Assembly: GCF_020515695.1 (NCBI RefSeq)
Contig: NZ_JAIWJA010000014.1
Span: 1 to 64,000, forward strand
Source: Pseudomonas sp. MWU16-30317
GTDB lineage: Bacteria > Pseudomonadota > Gammaproteobacteria > Pseudomonadales > Pseudomonadaceae
Reading direction: 5' to 3'
DNA length: 64,000 nucleotides
The notes under the pieces were generated by a model. That model saw only the letters and a program-made list of their open reading frames with translations, ran no database searches and was not told the origin of the DNA. The first letter of the stretch is position 1, and the number at the start of each line of letters is the position of its first letter. Of the stretch, positions 51,776-60,246 are shown one piece after another. Made by a program: the position numbers and the translations under genes.

Positions 51776-51951
51776 CTGGTTGCACCCCAGTTGGGGGCTT
51801 TCCACTTTCTGTAGTAACTAACCCCTACGAAAAAGCCAGCGCTGGGAGTGCCGAGTTTGTTACTTTTTGTTTCAGACCAAGCGCTGTCAAGAAAGTTACG
51901 CTACTAGGCCGCCCCCCTGAATTAAGGACAATCTAGGAATACGCATCTTAC
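51776..51951. other. Junction region before the ICE
   Basis: No gene, tRNA or recognisable attachment site was found between the RraA remnant and the first small gene of the ICE-like block. The boundary of the conjugative element probably lies in or near this stretch, but no direct repeat could be matched because the other end is outside the window. Confidence 0.3.
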
Positions 51952-52170
51952 ATGTCCAATTTTTTGACACCTATCGCTGAGAGCATTGATCTTGAGCACT
52001 TGCTCCAGGCTCCTCCTTTTCCTACGCTTGCCCCTCCTGAATGGAGTTTATTACGGACGCCTGAGTCTGATATGGATTCGCTCATCGCCTGGGAGCAGTT
52101 CAGCAAGGGCCTTACAGCTGTTCAAGCTGCAACGAACGCCTTTTCGCTGAACGCGTACCAAGATCGATAG
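51952..52170 (+). CDS. Small hypothetical protein
   Basis: The 72-residue frame starts MSNFLTPIAESIDLEHLLQA and is rich in Pro and hydrophobic residues in the middle (PPFPTLAPPEWSLLRTPE). No family is recognised. It precedes another unknown gene by 67 bp on the same strand at the start of the ICE block. Coding status is uncertain. Confidence 0.4.
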   Translation: MSNFLTPIAESIDLEHLLQAPPFPTLAPPEWSLLRTPESDMDSLIAWEQFSKGLTAVQAATNAFSLNAYQDR

Positions 52171-52237
52171 TAGCCACATTACTTTGCTTGGATTAGTTCA
52201 CCAACGCGAAAGGCCATCCTTAGAAATAGGAGGTCCC

Positions 52238-52978
52238 ATGTGCCGACAATGCTCGGATCCGCATTTCAAATTGCTTTACACCCCTATCGAAGCAGCACTC
52301 CGGTGGTGTGGGCTTCAGGCGTTCGAGACACAGATCACCCAAGCAAACTGGTTGTACCCCGAACAGCTGCTCAAGATCTTTCCCCGATGGCGCTGCCTGG
52401 CGACGCATGTCGGCATGATCCTGGATGCCGTGCAGCACCAGGAGCTACCGAATCACCCGCAGGCGTTGTTTACCGGGCTTGATGCCAATCTCGGGCCGAG
52501 CTCGCTGCGCATCCGCCACGGCGAACTGAAAGCGTGGATGAGCCTTTACCACCCAGACCAGAAACCGCCCTTCCTGTTTGCCTACGCAGCGGACGCGGAG
52601 GGCTCGGTTAAATGGGGGCACTATCTGGTACTGAAAGCTGACAGGGACATGCTTCAGGTTCTCTGCAACCGGCTGACAAAAGCTCACGCTGAAGTAGTGG
52701 AGCAACTCGCAACGCTTGGGGTCGAGGTGGAGCAGCTTCGCGCCACCGCCGAGGAGGAAAAGCCCGCGGATGCACGTACCGAAGCGGGCTTGCTGAATGT
52801 CATTGGCGCCCTGCTGAGGCTTTTGCTCAACGGAAGTCCTGGAGAAAAAAATAATCCTTTTTTTCCTAGCCAGGACGCGATCGTTGCCGCAATTCAGCAG
52901 CAGTTCCCCGACCATCCGGGCTTCAAAAAACGTACGTTGGATCAACGGTTTGCGGACGCAAACAAGCGCTTCAAATAG
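52238..52978 (+). CDS. Conserved hypothetical protein at the ICE edge
   Basis: The protein has 246 residues. ATG 52238 is preceded by AGGAGG at ideal spacing, so the longer frame from 52184 is rejected. It starts MCRQCSDPHFKLLYTPIEAA. The middle contains YPEQLLKIFPRWRCLATHVG, and a coiled coil at about 145-175 (LTKAHAEVVEQLATLGVEVE). The tail (LLNVIGALLRLLLNGSPGEK, FFPSQDAIVAAIQQQFPDHP, GFKKRTLDQRFADANKRF) resembles a C-terminal module seen in many uncharacterised Proteobacterial proteins. No catalytic motif is visible. It is upstream of alpA with a 120-bp gap that contains a small dyad (TGCAATGCAATCG and CGATTGCATTGCA). Confidence 0.65.
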   Translation: MCRQCSDPHFKLLYTPIEAALRWCGLQAFETQITQANWLYPEQLLKIFPRWRCLATHVGMILDAVQHQELPNHPQALFTGLDANLGPSSLRIRHGELKAWMSLYHPDQKPPFLFAYAADAEGSVKWGHYLVLKADRDMLQVLCNRLTKAHAEVVEQLATLGVEVEQLRATAEEEKPADARTEAGLLNVIGALLRLLLNGSPGEKNNPFFPSQDAIVAAIQQQFPDHPGFKKRTLDQRFADANKRFK

Positions 52979-52993
52979 CGCGCCTGTACCAAA

Positions 52994-53026
52994 TTGCAAT
53001 GCAATCGTCGGCGATTGCATTGCAAT
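52994..53026. promoter_or_regulatory. Perfect inverted repeat upstream of alpA
   Basis: AATTGCAATGCAATCG and CGATTGCATTGCAATG lie back to back, giving arms TTGCAATGCAATCG and CGATTGCATTGCAA separated by TCGG. It stands between the hypothetical gene's stop and the alpA start, where an ICE regulator could bind; a terminator is less likely as no T-run follows. Confidence 0.5.
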
Positions 53027-53100
53027 GACAAGCTCGATTTACTGGTGTTGACTCATGTCACTTCCCATCGCAAGCCATCTGGCGCCAAGGAGTGACACGT

Positions 53101-53325
53101 ATGCAAACCCAAACTGACGTGACCGTTAGCCCTGCCCAAACCGACCGCTACATCATGCGCCGTGATGAGGTCGAGAAACGTACTGGATTCAAACGCGCCC
53201 ACATCTACAACCTGATGAAGGAAGGCAAGTTCCCCCTGGCCAGACGCATTGGTATGCGCGCCGTCGGTTGGGACTCTGCTGAGATCGACCGGTGGATCGC
53301 CGAACGCCTCGGCGCGCAGGCGTGA
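53101..53325 (+). CDS. alpA: AlpA-family regulator
   Basis: The 74-residue MerR-like helix-turn-helix protein has YIMRRDEVEKRTGFKRAHIY, NLMKEGKFPLARRIGMRAVG and WDSAEIDRWIAERL, the complete AlpA signature. AlpA proteins control integrase or partition genes of prophages and integrative elements. In ICEclc-type elements alpA lies directly before parA, as here. Its TGA overlaps the GTG start of parA, so the two are translationally coupled. ATG 53101 is preferred to 53092. Confidence 0.9.
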   Translation: MQTQTDVTVSPAQTDRYIMRRDEVEKRTGFKRAHIYNLMKEGKFPLARRIGMRAVGWDSAEIDRWIAERLGAQA

Positions 53326-54173
53326 CGGTGAAGGTGCTCTCCGTAGTGTCGACCAAAGGCGGCGTTGGCAAGACAACCGTCACGGCCAATCTGGGCGGCC
53401 TGTTGGCCGATGCCGGTTTGAGGGTGTTGATGATCGATCTGGACAGTCAGCCGACGTTGTCCAGCTACTACCCACTAACCTGCGCCGGCACTGCGGGCAG
53501 CGTTGAACTGATCGGCCATCGCCTGGTAGATCTCGATCAAATCGTTTCACGGACCTGTGTCGAAGGCTTGCATGTGGTCCTGTCCAATGATCCGCTTGGC
53601 CAGTTGAATACCCTCTTGTTGCACGCCCCAGATGGCCGATTGCGGCTGAAAAATCTGCTCCATGTCTTCGAGCCTTTCTACGATGTGGTGCTGATCGACA
53701 CCCAGGGCGCGCGCAGCGTCATCGTCGAGATGTCCGTGTTGGCCTCGGACATGATGCTCAGTCCCATCCCACCCGAAATGCTCGCGGCCCGAGAGCTGCA
53801 CCGCGGCACGCTTGCGCTGCTGCAAAGCTTGGCGCCCTATGAGCAGTTGGGCGTCCGCCCTCCCCCGGCACGGCTGCTGCTGAATCAGGTCAATTTGAGC
53901 CGCCGTGATACGCGGCTGATCATTCAGAGCCTGTCTGCAGACTTTGTTGCACATGACCAAGTCACCCTGTGTTCCGCGGTGGTGCTGGATCGTGTGGCCT
54001 ATCTGAACGCGGCCTCGCTGGGCCTGCCTGTGCACCGGATCGACTATCGCCCTTCTCCCTCTGGCGGGTTGAGCGCGGCGCAGTCGATGCGGCAGCTAGC
54101 GCTTGAGCTGTTTCCCGAATGGCACCGACTCATCGACCCGGCGTCAGCACCGGATGTCTGTGCCCGCTACTGA
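53322..54173 (+). CDS. parA: ParA/Soj-type partition ATPase
   Basis: The 283-residue protein starts at GTG 53322: VKVLSVVSTKGGVGKTTVTA is the deviant Walker A (KGGVGKTT), MIDLDSQPTLSS the Walker A-prime region, and VVLIDTQGARSVIVEMSV Walker B. It belongs to the Soj branch found at one end of PFGI-1/pKLC102-type ICEs, where it stabilises the excised circular form. It is coupled to alpA and followed by a small gene and parB. Confidence 0.93.
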   Translation: MTVKVLSVVSTKGGVGKTTVTANLGGLLADAGLRVLMIDLDSQPTLSSYYPLTCAGTAGSVELIGHRLVDLDQIVSRTCVEGLHVVLSNDPLGQLNTLLLHAPDGRLRLKNLLHVFEPFYDVVLIDTQGARSVIVEMSVLASDMMLSPIPPEMLAARELHRGTLALLQSLAPYEQLGVRPPPARLLLNQVNLSRRDTRLIIQSLSADFVAHDQVTLCSAVVLDRVAYLNAASLGLPVHRIDYRPSPSGGLSAAQSMRQLALELFPEWHRLIDPASAPDVCARY

Positions 54174-54203
54174 ATTCTTCCCACTAACTTATTGGAGCTC
54201 GCC

Positions 54204-54413
54204 ATGCATGAGCCACGCTGCGTGATCCCATCGCCATCAGCCTCTCCCCACCGCGAGGTAACAGAACCCTGTTATTGCACCGTGGTGTTCGACCTCCCGG
54301 GCGGTCACCCCGCTATCACCAAGCTGTTGCATGAGCTCAGCCAGCACTTCGAATTGCCGGGCACAGCCTTCGTGATCAAGTTTGAAGTCGGCGACAAGCT
54401 ACCGCAGGCGTAA
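54204..54413 (+). CDS. Small protein between parA and parB (shi position)
   Basis: The 69-residue frame MHEPRCVIPSPSASPHREVT continues YCTVVFDLPGGHPAITKLLH, then a short helix and FVIKFEVGDKLPQA. ATG 54204 has GGAG upstream. In ICEclc the growth-inhibiting gene shi sits between parA and parB (recalled from the literature); this gene has the same position, but I cannot confirm sequence similarity. Its stop immediately precedes the parB start. Confidence 0.65.
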   Translation: MHEPRCVIPSPSASPHREVTEPCYCTVVFDLPGGHPAITKLLHELSQHFELPGTAFVIKFEVGDKLPQA

Positions 54414-54425
54414 TTGAGGCCCATC

Positions 54426-56003
54426 ATGATCAAACCCACCCAGGAACAGATCAACGCCGGACTGCGCCCACAGATGTTGCTGCGCAGTCCAGGCGAAAGC
54501 GTGGCGCCGGAGTTCGACCAGGAGTCAGAGATCGTGGTGACCCTGGAGCAATTACGGCCCTACGAGCGCAACCCCCGATTCATCCGCAACCCGCTGTATG
54601 ACGACATCAAGTCGTCGATTCGTGAACGCGGGCTGGACCAGGCGCCTTCCATCACCCGACGACCCAGCGAGACCTATTTCATCATCTTGAATGGGGGTAA
54701 CACCCGCCTGTCCATTCTGAACGAACTGTGGAAAGAAACGCGCGACGAGCGTTACTTCCGGATCGCCTGCCGCTACCGCCCCTGGACCAGCGAGACCCAC
54801 GCCTTGCTCGGACATCTGGCTGAAAGCGATCTGCACGGACAGCTGGCGTTCATTGAACGCGCGCTGGCGGTGGTCACCGTGAAGGCATTGCTGGAAGATG
54901 ACGGCAGGTCCCTTTCGCAGCGCGAACTCGCCCAGGCGTTGGCATCGGGCGGGTATCCGGTCTCGCAATCGCAGATCAGTCGCATGTTCGACGCCGTCGA
55001 ATACCTGCTACCCAGTCTGCCCAATGCCCTGTGTTCCGGGTTACCGAAGCCTCAGATCGAGCGCCTCATTCTGCTGCGCAAAAGGGCCGAACAGGTGTGG
55101 AACCGCCTGCTGGCCCCGCTCGATCAACTGCTTGTGCTGTGGCAGGAGACGCTGTCCAATTTCGACACGACGTCCGACGAGTTCGACTGGGAGGAGGTGC
55201 GCGGCGCCCTGTTGGCGCAGATGGCCAAGGTGCTGGACATCACGCCGCGGCTGATGGAATTGGAACTGACGCAGAACGGCTCTCACGCTACGCCGCCTAG
55301 TGAACCCTCCACCAATGAGCGGCCCACCGCGAGGGCAAACAAATTGCTAGATGCCGGCGCCAAACCCGCAAGCGCGCCCCCGCTGGTTCACAGTCAGACA
55401 CCGCCTCCTCCCTATCCGACCGATCGAGTCCGGGACGATGACGGGCCGGTCGACGAGGACCCGCTACGGTTGGACGATATTTTTGGTGGTCTGCGCCCAG
55501 TTAGCACAGAGGTGATCGAAGCGCAGACGACCAGTACCGCATCGCTCCCTTCTCTGTCACAGCTGATGGATTCCATCGCGCCACTGGCCATCGCCGAACT
55601 GCGCAGCCTCGCCGCCGAATTGGCGCAGTCATTGGCCCACTACGCGGCACTGCCAAACTTTGTCGTGGGCGCAGAGCATGGTCTTGGATTCACGCTCAAC
55701 TGGCAGGCCGCTGTGGCCACCGACCCCCAAGCCGTGGCCGTGCAGCTGCTGCTCACCTCCATTCTGCGCGCCCAGGACGGGGTCGAATGGGAACTCAAGC
55801 AGCAGCTCCCCCCAACACTGGTGGGCCAACTGCTGGTCGGTGACTATCTGACCCCGCTCGGGGGCAATTCCAGACTCACCTTCGAACTTCAGCGCCTTCG
55901 CGACGCGCAAGTGAATCAGTGGGTCCAGTTGGTGGTGCTGGCACGACGTATCGTGGACCTGACCCAGGCCACATCTCAGGACGATTCGGAGACACTCTCA
56001 TGA
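54426..56003 (+). CDS. parB: ICE ParB-family protein (PFGI_1 class)
   Basis: The 525-residue protein has an N-terminal ParB/Spo0J nuclease-like domain: VVTLEQLRPYERNPRFIRNP, YDDIKSSIRERGLDQAPSIT, and ILNGGNTRLSILNELWKETR (GGxTR in place of GExR). The helix-turn-helix follows in LSQRELAQALASGGYPVSQS with QISRMFDAVEYLLP. The long Pro/Thr-rich linker and C-terminal domain (from about 270) are typical of the TIGR03764 class, longer than chromosomal ParB (about 290). ATG 54426 is preferred to TTG 54414. It overlaps the DUF2857 gene by ATGA. Confidence 0.92.
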   Translation: MIKPTQEQINAGLRPQMLLRSPGESVAPEFDQESEIVVTLEQLRPYERNPRFIRNPLYDDIKSSIRERGLDQAPSITRRPSETYFIILNGGNTRLSILNELWKETRDERYFRIACRYRPWTSETHALLGHLAESDLHGQLAFIERALAVVTVKALLEDDGRSLSQRELAQALASGGYPVSQSQISRMFDAVEYLLPSLPNALCSGLPKPQIERLILLRKRAEQVWNRLLAPLDQLLVLWQETLSNFDTTSDEFDWEEVRGALLAQMAKVLDITPRLMELELTQNGSHATPPSEPSTNERPTARANKLLDAGAKPASAPPLVHSQTPPPPYPTDRVRDDDGPVDEDPLRLDDIFGGLRPVSTEVIEAQTTSTASLPSLSQLMDSIAPLAIAELRSLAAELAQSLAHYAALPNFVVGAEHGLGFTLNWQAAVATDPQAVAVQLLLTSILRAQDGVEWELKQQLPPTLVGQLLVGDYLTPLGGNSRLTFELQRLRDAQVNQWVQLVVLARRIVDLTQATSQDDSETLS

Positions 56004-56548
56004 ACACGATCTTCGCCCTGCTTAATAACACCATGCTCAACCAGGTGTTGCATGAGCTGCGGCAAGGCCACCTTCAGCGCTGTCGCGCCTTGGGCTTGGC
56101 CGAAGAGGATTTGGAGATCTTGCAATCCCTGCCACCGACCACGCTCTCGCGTTTAGCCCATGCCGCAGTCCCCTGGGTGGAAATCAAGGTCGATACCGCG
56201 GTGATGCGCCGGCTGATCGCGCAGGCCGACCGTGACGAGCAAAACGAACGCCTGATCAATCGCGCACTCAAGCTCGGCGCGAGCTCGCTGATCATGAACA
56301 AGTGCTTCGGCCTGGACCACTCCGAAACTGCCATGCGCCGCCGCCTATTGAAGATCGAGGTCAGCCGCGGTCGCCCACAGAGTCTAACCGAAGCCCAGGA
56401 ACATGCGCTGTGGCAGCGCTGGCGTCAGCTGAGACAGCAGGACGGTACCGCCGACAAGCTCGACACCATGATGATGCTCGCCGAGGAACAGGGCGTCACT
56501 CTGACCATGGTCTGGCAACAGTTGCACCTGTACGGAGAGCAGCTATGA
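56000..56548 (+). CDS. DUF2857-family ICE protein
   Basis: The 182-residue protein starts MNTIFALLNNTMLNQVLHEL, followed by RALGLAEEDLEILQSLPPTT, LSRLAHAAVPWVEIKVDTAV and SSLIMNKCFGLDHSETAMRR, the DUF2857 core, with a basic helix-turn-helix-like C-terminus (TEAQEHALWQRWRQLRQQDG). The family occurs between parB and STY4528 genes of integrating elements and is related to the STY4526/FlhC-like activators in helix pattern. Overlaps parB and the STY4528 gene by 4 bp each. Confidence 0.9.
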   Translation: MNTIFALLNNTMLNQVLHELRQGHLQRCRALGLAEEDLEILQSLPPTTLSRLAHAAVPWVEIKVDTAVMRRLIAQADRDEQNERLINRALKLGASSLIMNKCFGLDHSETAMRRRLLKIEVSRGRPQSLTEAQEHALWQRWRQLRQQDGTADKLDTMMMLAEEQGVTLTMVWQQLHLYGEQL

Positions 56549-57768
56549 GGCACGGTCTCAGCTTGGAGGATCTAAAACGGGCCATGCGCCAGTGCGCCCA
56601 ATACATGCAGGACAACCCTCACCTGTTTCCACTCCCCTCGCCGCCCAAACCCAAGCCACCGCCCGACACCTCGATCCAGTTTCGCTACATCGGCAAACCC
56701 CAGAACATCATGCCTCGCTCTCTGCTGCTTGATACCCGGCTCACACCGCTGGAGCGTAACGCCTGGCAGGCCCTGCACTTCATGATCGTAGAGCGCGAGC
56801 TCAAATACCCCCGCTACGAGGACCTGCAGCCGTATCTGTCCGCCGTCCCCTGCGGCGACAAAGCTTCACGCGAGACAATAGCGCGTGTATTGCAGAACCT
56901 GCGGCTGACCCGTTGGCTCAGCCTGGTCACGCATCTTCGCGACGATCAAGGTCGGTTGCGAGCCCCCATCTATGTCCTGCACGACGAGCCGCTGACGCCG
57001 GCCGAAGCACTGCAACTGGACGAGGGTTACGGGGACCTGATCAAGCGCAGCCTCAAGCACGCCGCGAAGGGCGTACGCATCACCGCCGGACATGTGTTGG
57101 GGGAACTGCGGCGCGACCAAACGGTACCGGCGGCCTTTGTACCCAAAATGCTCGCCCTGGTGCCGCTGGCGCCTGAACAACGCTCACTCGAGCTCCAGGC
57201 GCCCTCTCCTGCTCACGAATCCGAACAGCCTTCGCTGGATGTCGCTTCCTTGCCCTACCCGGCACAACATCAATCCGAACTGCCGGCGAAAGCCTCGGAT
57301 TTAGCGGTGGTTCGGATTCCGAATCCCCCTAGTACTGTACAAGAGCGTATAGAGCAAAAGAGTACGGTACTTCGCGAAGAGGAAAAATCCGAACTCGAGT
57401 GGCCAGCGAATCTGCCCATCAGCGCGAGTGATCGGCAGATCGCCTTGCAGGCCATGACCCCATTGCCCAATGAGGCCAGGGTGGCCGTGCTGCAGGAGGC
57501 TGTGGCCCGGTGCACGACGGGGGGCGTGCGGCGCCCAGCCGCTTACCTGATGGGGTTGATCAGGAAAGCGATCGAGGGGGACTTTCGATTGTGGGCCGCC
57601 AAAGACATCGCGACCAAGGTGCCGCCGCCCAAAGCCGTGCGGGTCCATCAGGCGTTGCCAGAGCCGAAGAGTGCTGAACGCAGCGTCGCGCCGCGATCGG
57701 CGTCCCCCGTGGCACGGGCCTGCCTGGATAAACTGCGTCGACAGTGTGGAGTGATGAGTAGCGCTTAA
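56545..57768 (+). CDS. STY4528-family ICE replication protein
   Basis: The 407-residue protein starts MRHGLSLEDLKRAMRQCAQY at ATG 56545, overlapping the previous stop. The core reads FRYIGKPQNIMPRSLLLDTR, LTPLERNAWQALHFMIVERE and SRETIARVLQNLRLTRWLSL, a winged-helix arrangement resembling replication initiators. A disordered Pro/Ser/Glu-rich linker follows (about 215-290), then a C-terminal domain (RPAAYLMGLIRKAIEGDFRL). STY4528 proteins are associated with pathogenicity-island replication. The paired palindromes immediately downstream could be its binding sites. Confidence 0.88.
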   Translation: MRHGLSLEDLKRAMRQCAQYMQDNPHLFPLPSPPKPKPPPDTSIQFRYIGKPQNIMPRSLLLDTRLTPLERNAWQALHFMIVERELKYPRYEDLQPYLSAVPCGDKASRETIARVLQNLRLTRWLSLVTHLRDDQGRLRAPIYVLHDEPLTPAEALQLDEGYGDLIKRSLKHAAKGVRITAGHVLGELRRDQTVPAAFVPKMLALVPLAPEQRSLELQAPSPAHESEQPSLDVASLPYPAQHQSELPAKASDLAVVRIPNPPSTVQERIEQKSTVLREEEKSELEWPANLPISASDRQIALQAMTPLPNEARVAVLQEAVARCTTGGVRRPAAYLMGLIRKAIEGDFRLWAAKDIATKVPPPKAVRVHQALPEPKSAERSVAPRSASPVARACLDKLRRQCGVMSSA

Positions 57769-57772
57769 TGGC

Positions 57773-57913
57773 TTGATGCCTAAGGCATCAAATCCATGGA
57801 CGTCCAGTCGCTCTGTTCAGCCGCGGGCGTTGATCGAACCTGAAGCTCGGCTTCGCGCGCATGCTGTAATGAGCACCAGACCTCAGTAGATTTGATGCCT
57901 CAGGCATCAAATC
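57773..57913. repeat. Two related palindromes, possible replication or operator sites
   Basis: Site 1: TTGATGCCT-A-AGGCATCAA (57773-57791). Site 2: GATTTGATGCCT, C, AGGCATCAAATC (57889-57913). The shared core TGATGCCT-N-AGGCATCA is followed by ATCCAT in both, and their centres are 119 bp apart. They lie in the 258-bp gap between the STY4528 and PFL_4669 genes. There is no T-run, so terminators are unlikely. Confidence 0.75.
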
Positions 57914-58026
57914 CATACTGTTCCAGTTGCCATAGCTTATCCGAACACAGGTCCTTCAGGTTTTCAGCAGTCACACTCGTGTTTGCCCGGCACCGTGTCC
58001 TCATCCGCCGACTTGAGGACCTGCCC

Positions 58027-58779
58027 ATGGCCGACCATTTCCAGCTCAACCTGGGCTCGCTGCGTAGCACCATCACCCTGACCCTGCACACCCATCACGC
58101 CGCGCGGCTGTGGCAGGGCCGCTTGGCCCGCGAAGGCAGCCATCCGATCATGAGCATGGCGGCCTACATCAACATCACCAACATCCTCAAGCAAGCGGCG
58201 GCGCAGGACGACCCCTTCGCCGACTGGTTCATGCTGATGCTCGAAGACAAGGTGCTGCTCGCCAAGGCGCAGATGGGCCAGTTGATCGAGCAGGTCAGCC
58301 ATCTGGAAAAACTCCTGCCCTCGCAAATCGACGTGGGTGACAACCTCAACATCCACCCCGTGACTCTTCCGCTGTTCATCGCCAGCCAGCTGGGATTTCT
58401 GGCAGTGTACCTGCTCACTGATTACGACACTTTGGTCAGGCGTGTGCTGCTGGCCCATCACACGGCACTGATCGGCCGGCCGGACATGGAGGGCTGGATC
58501 GACCAGGGCGCCCACCAGGTGCGTAGCTTATTTGGTATTGCCCATCGATGCCGCGTGTCCGGCGTCACCCGCAGCGATGTGGTCGCCGACAATGCTCGCT
58601 TTCAGGAAGCGGTCGATAAATACGGTCGCCCGCCTCAGGATGTGCTCGATGGCGAGCGCCGCTCCCAGTTCGCCCCGCCCATCATCGCGGTGGTGGGATC
58701 GACGGAGAGTGCGCCGGCCAATGCAAGTGATGACGTTCCGGCGGACGACGTGACGGCCGCTGCGGATAAGCCGTTATGA
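58027..58779 (+). CDS. PFL_4669-family ICE protein (DUF1845)
   Basis: The 250-residue protein has LGSLRSTITLTLHTHHAARL, WQGRLAREGSHPIMSMAAYI (conserved opening of the TIGR03761 family), DPFADWFMLMLEDKVLLAKA, LLPSQIDVGDNLNIHPVTLP and AVYLLTDYDTLVRRVLLAHH. The family is restricted to PFGI-1-type integrating elements and has no assigned activity. ATG 58027 is chosen: the longer frame from 57892 crosses the second palindrome. It overlaps the DUF3158 gene by ATGA. Confidence 0.92.
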   Translation: MADHFQLNLGSLRSTITLTLHTHHAARLWQGRLAREGSHPIMSMAAYINITNILKQAAAQDDPFADWFMLMLEDKVLLAKAQMGQLIEQVSHLEKLLPSQIDVGDNLNIHPVTLPLFIASQLGFLAVYLLTDYDTLVRRVLLAHHTALIGRPDMEGWIDQGAHQVRSLFGIAHRCRVSGVTRSDVVADNARFQEAVDKYGRPPQDVLDGERRSQFAPPIIAVVGSTESAPANASDDVPADDVTAAADKPL

Positions 58780-59285
58780 CCCCACGGGACTTTCCCGCCG
58801 ATCTGACCCTCGCACCCACTGCCTATCGGGACATCGAACACGCTGCCTCCCTAAAAGGCCTTTTAAAGCCTTTTAAGGGTAAGGGGGAACTGGTTCAGCT
58901 GACGAACGTAACGAGGGGGCTTGAACAGCGTGTGGCGCAGCTCATGGGCACCCAGGCGGCGATCATGGCGCTGCCGCCCTTGTCCTTGCTGGGCATTCGC
59001 CTGGTGTTGCAGAACACCGGCGCCGGCACCACCTTTCTGCGCTGGCGCACCCAGGACTTTTCCCGCATGGGCGCCCTGGTCTGGGAACGGCTGATGAGCA
59101 ATCCGCGCCTGCCCCCGGACCTGCGCACTGCCCTGTTCCAGCTCGAATGCAATCGCATCGCGCTGAACCTGCAGATGAGCGTCCTGCATTCCCTGCAGCG
59201 CCAGGCGCTCGACTGCAGCCACAAGATGGCCAACGCCGAAGGCGTGCTGCGCCAATCCCCATCCGGAACGGAGACATCACCATGA
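58776..59285 (+). CDS. DUF3158-family ICE protein (inrR position)
   Basis: The 169-residue protein has SLKGLLKPFKGKGELVQLTN, RLVLQNTGAGTTFLRWRTQD, LMSNPRLPPDLRTALFQLEC and NRIALNLQMSVLHSLQRQAL, the DUF3158 pattern. It lies directly upstream of ssb with a 4-bp overlap. In ICEclc the regulator gene inrR occupies that position and is co-expressed with ssb in the transfer-competent subpopulation; equivalence is inference from position and size. Confidence 0.88.
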   Translation: MTPRDFPADLTLAPTAYRDIEHAASLKGLLKPFKGKGELVQLTNVTRGLEQRVAQLMGTQAAIMALPPLSLLGIRLVLQNTGAGTTFLRWRTQDFSRMGALVWERLMSNPRLPPDLRTALFQLECNRIALNLQMSVLHSLQRQALDCSHKMANAEGVLRQSPSGTETSP

Positions 59286-59725
59286 GCACTTTTTTTGTCG
59301 GCGAAGGCAACATCGGCAGCGCGCCGGACTTTCAGGAATTCACCTCGGGCAATGATGAGCCGCGGCGTCTGCTGCGCCTGAACGTCTACTTCGACAACCC
59401 GGTACCGCGTGAGGGCGGCTACGAAGACCGAGGTGGATACTGGGCCCCGGTTGAACTGTGGCACCGCGATGCCGAGCGCTGGAGCACTTTGTTTCAAAAA
59501 GGCATGCGCGTGCTGGTCGAGGGGCGCACGGTGCGCGATGAATGGGAGGACAGCGAAGACAACGCGCGGGTGACCTTCAAGGTCGAGGCGCGTCGCATCG
59601 GTATCCTGCCGCATCGGCTGGCCAGCGTGAGCATGCGTGAAAAGTCCCCCGACGCCGCGCCATCAGGCCCGGCCGACAAAGCGAGCACCGGCAATAGTCG
59701 CAAAGGAGATCGAGCCAAGAACTGA
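59282..59725 (+). CDS. ssb: Single-stranded DNA-binding protein, ICE type
   Basis: The 147-residue protein has one OB fold: MSTFFVGEGNIGSAPDFQEF, RRLLRLNVYFDNPVPREGGY, YWAPVELWHRDAERWSTLFQ and KGMRVLVEGRTVRDEWED. The C-terminal tail is polar and basic (KASTGNSRKGDRAKN) and lacks the acidic DDDIPF-type tip by which chromosomal SSB recruits partners, as is usual for this ICE class. It protects ssDNA during replication or transfer. Confidence 0.9.
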   Translation: MSTFFVGEGNIGSAPDFQEFTSGNDEPRRLLRLNVYFDNPVPREGGYEDRGGYWAPVELWHRDAERWSTLFQKGMRVLVEGRTVRDEWEDSEDNARVTFKVEARRIGILPHRLASVSMREKSPDAAPSGPADKASTGNSRKGDRAKN

Positions 59726-59800
59726 TCAGTGGACCTCAGTGGAATGAGCGCCTCACCGCGCGGCGCTCATCCAAACCCTGGCCCATCGACGCGAGTCACT

Positions 59801-60145
59801 TCAATGCCGTGTCAAACCCGCACTGTATTGCAACAACATCGCCTCCAGTGCCGTCTCCAACACGTCCGGATCCTCAGCGACTTTCGCCAGCGCCTGCCCC
59901 AGTTCCCGAAACGCTTGCCGGTGCGTAGGGCATTGTTCCAACCACTGCGCCAAGGCGCTGAGCTTGTCCTTGTCCTCGGGTGATCGATGAATCTCCAGAA
60001 AGCGTCGAAGCGCCTGCAATCGCACCTGGCCTATCAGCCCATCGTCCGCTGTATCCACGAGAGTTTCCTTGTACGTCAACACGCGCCTCGCGCGCGCAGC
60101 GACCGCCACTGATTCTTGCCCATTTTCAGCAATCCACACACTCAA
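59801..60145 (-). CDS. Hypothetical helical protein
   Basis: The 114-residue frame is on the opposite strand to all its ICE neighbours. It contains LQALRRFLEIHRSPEDKDKL, SALAQWLEQCPTHRQAFREL, GQALAKVAEDPDVLETALEA. The WLEQCPTHRQAF stretch resembles the N-terminal helix pair of FecR-like proteins, but nothing else supports that. It is divergent from the XRE regulator gene (100-bp gap between starts), so the two may form a regulatory pair. Confidence 0.55.
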   Translation of the reverse strand: MSVWIAENGQESVAVAARARRVLTYKETLVDTADDGLIGQVRLQALRRFLEIHRSPEDKDKLSALAQWLEQCPTHRQAFRELGQALAKVAEDPDVLETALEAMLLQYSAGLTRH

Positions 60146-60246
60146 TTGAACAAATACAACCCATATCGCCCAGAGTCAACCCAATAGGTTGTTCATCTTA
60201 CGAGGTCTTTGCTCGACCATTCAGGTTGAATGGGAGACCCGCACAG

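Noticed and set aside
51776..51951. tRNA-derived attachment site at the ICE edge
   Set aside because: ICEs of this class usually integrate at a tRNA gene, but no tRNA or tRNA 3' end could be found here.
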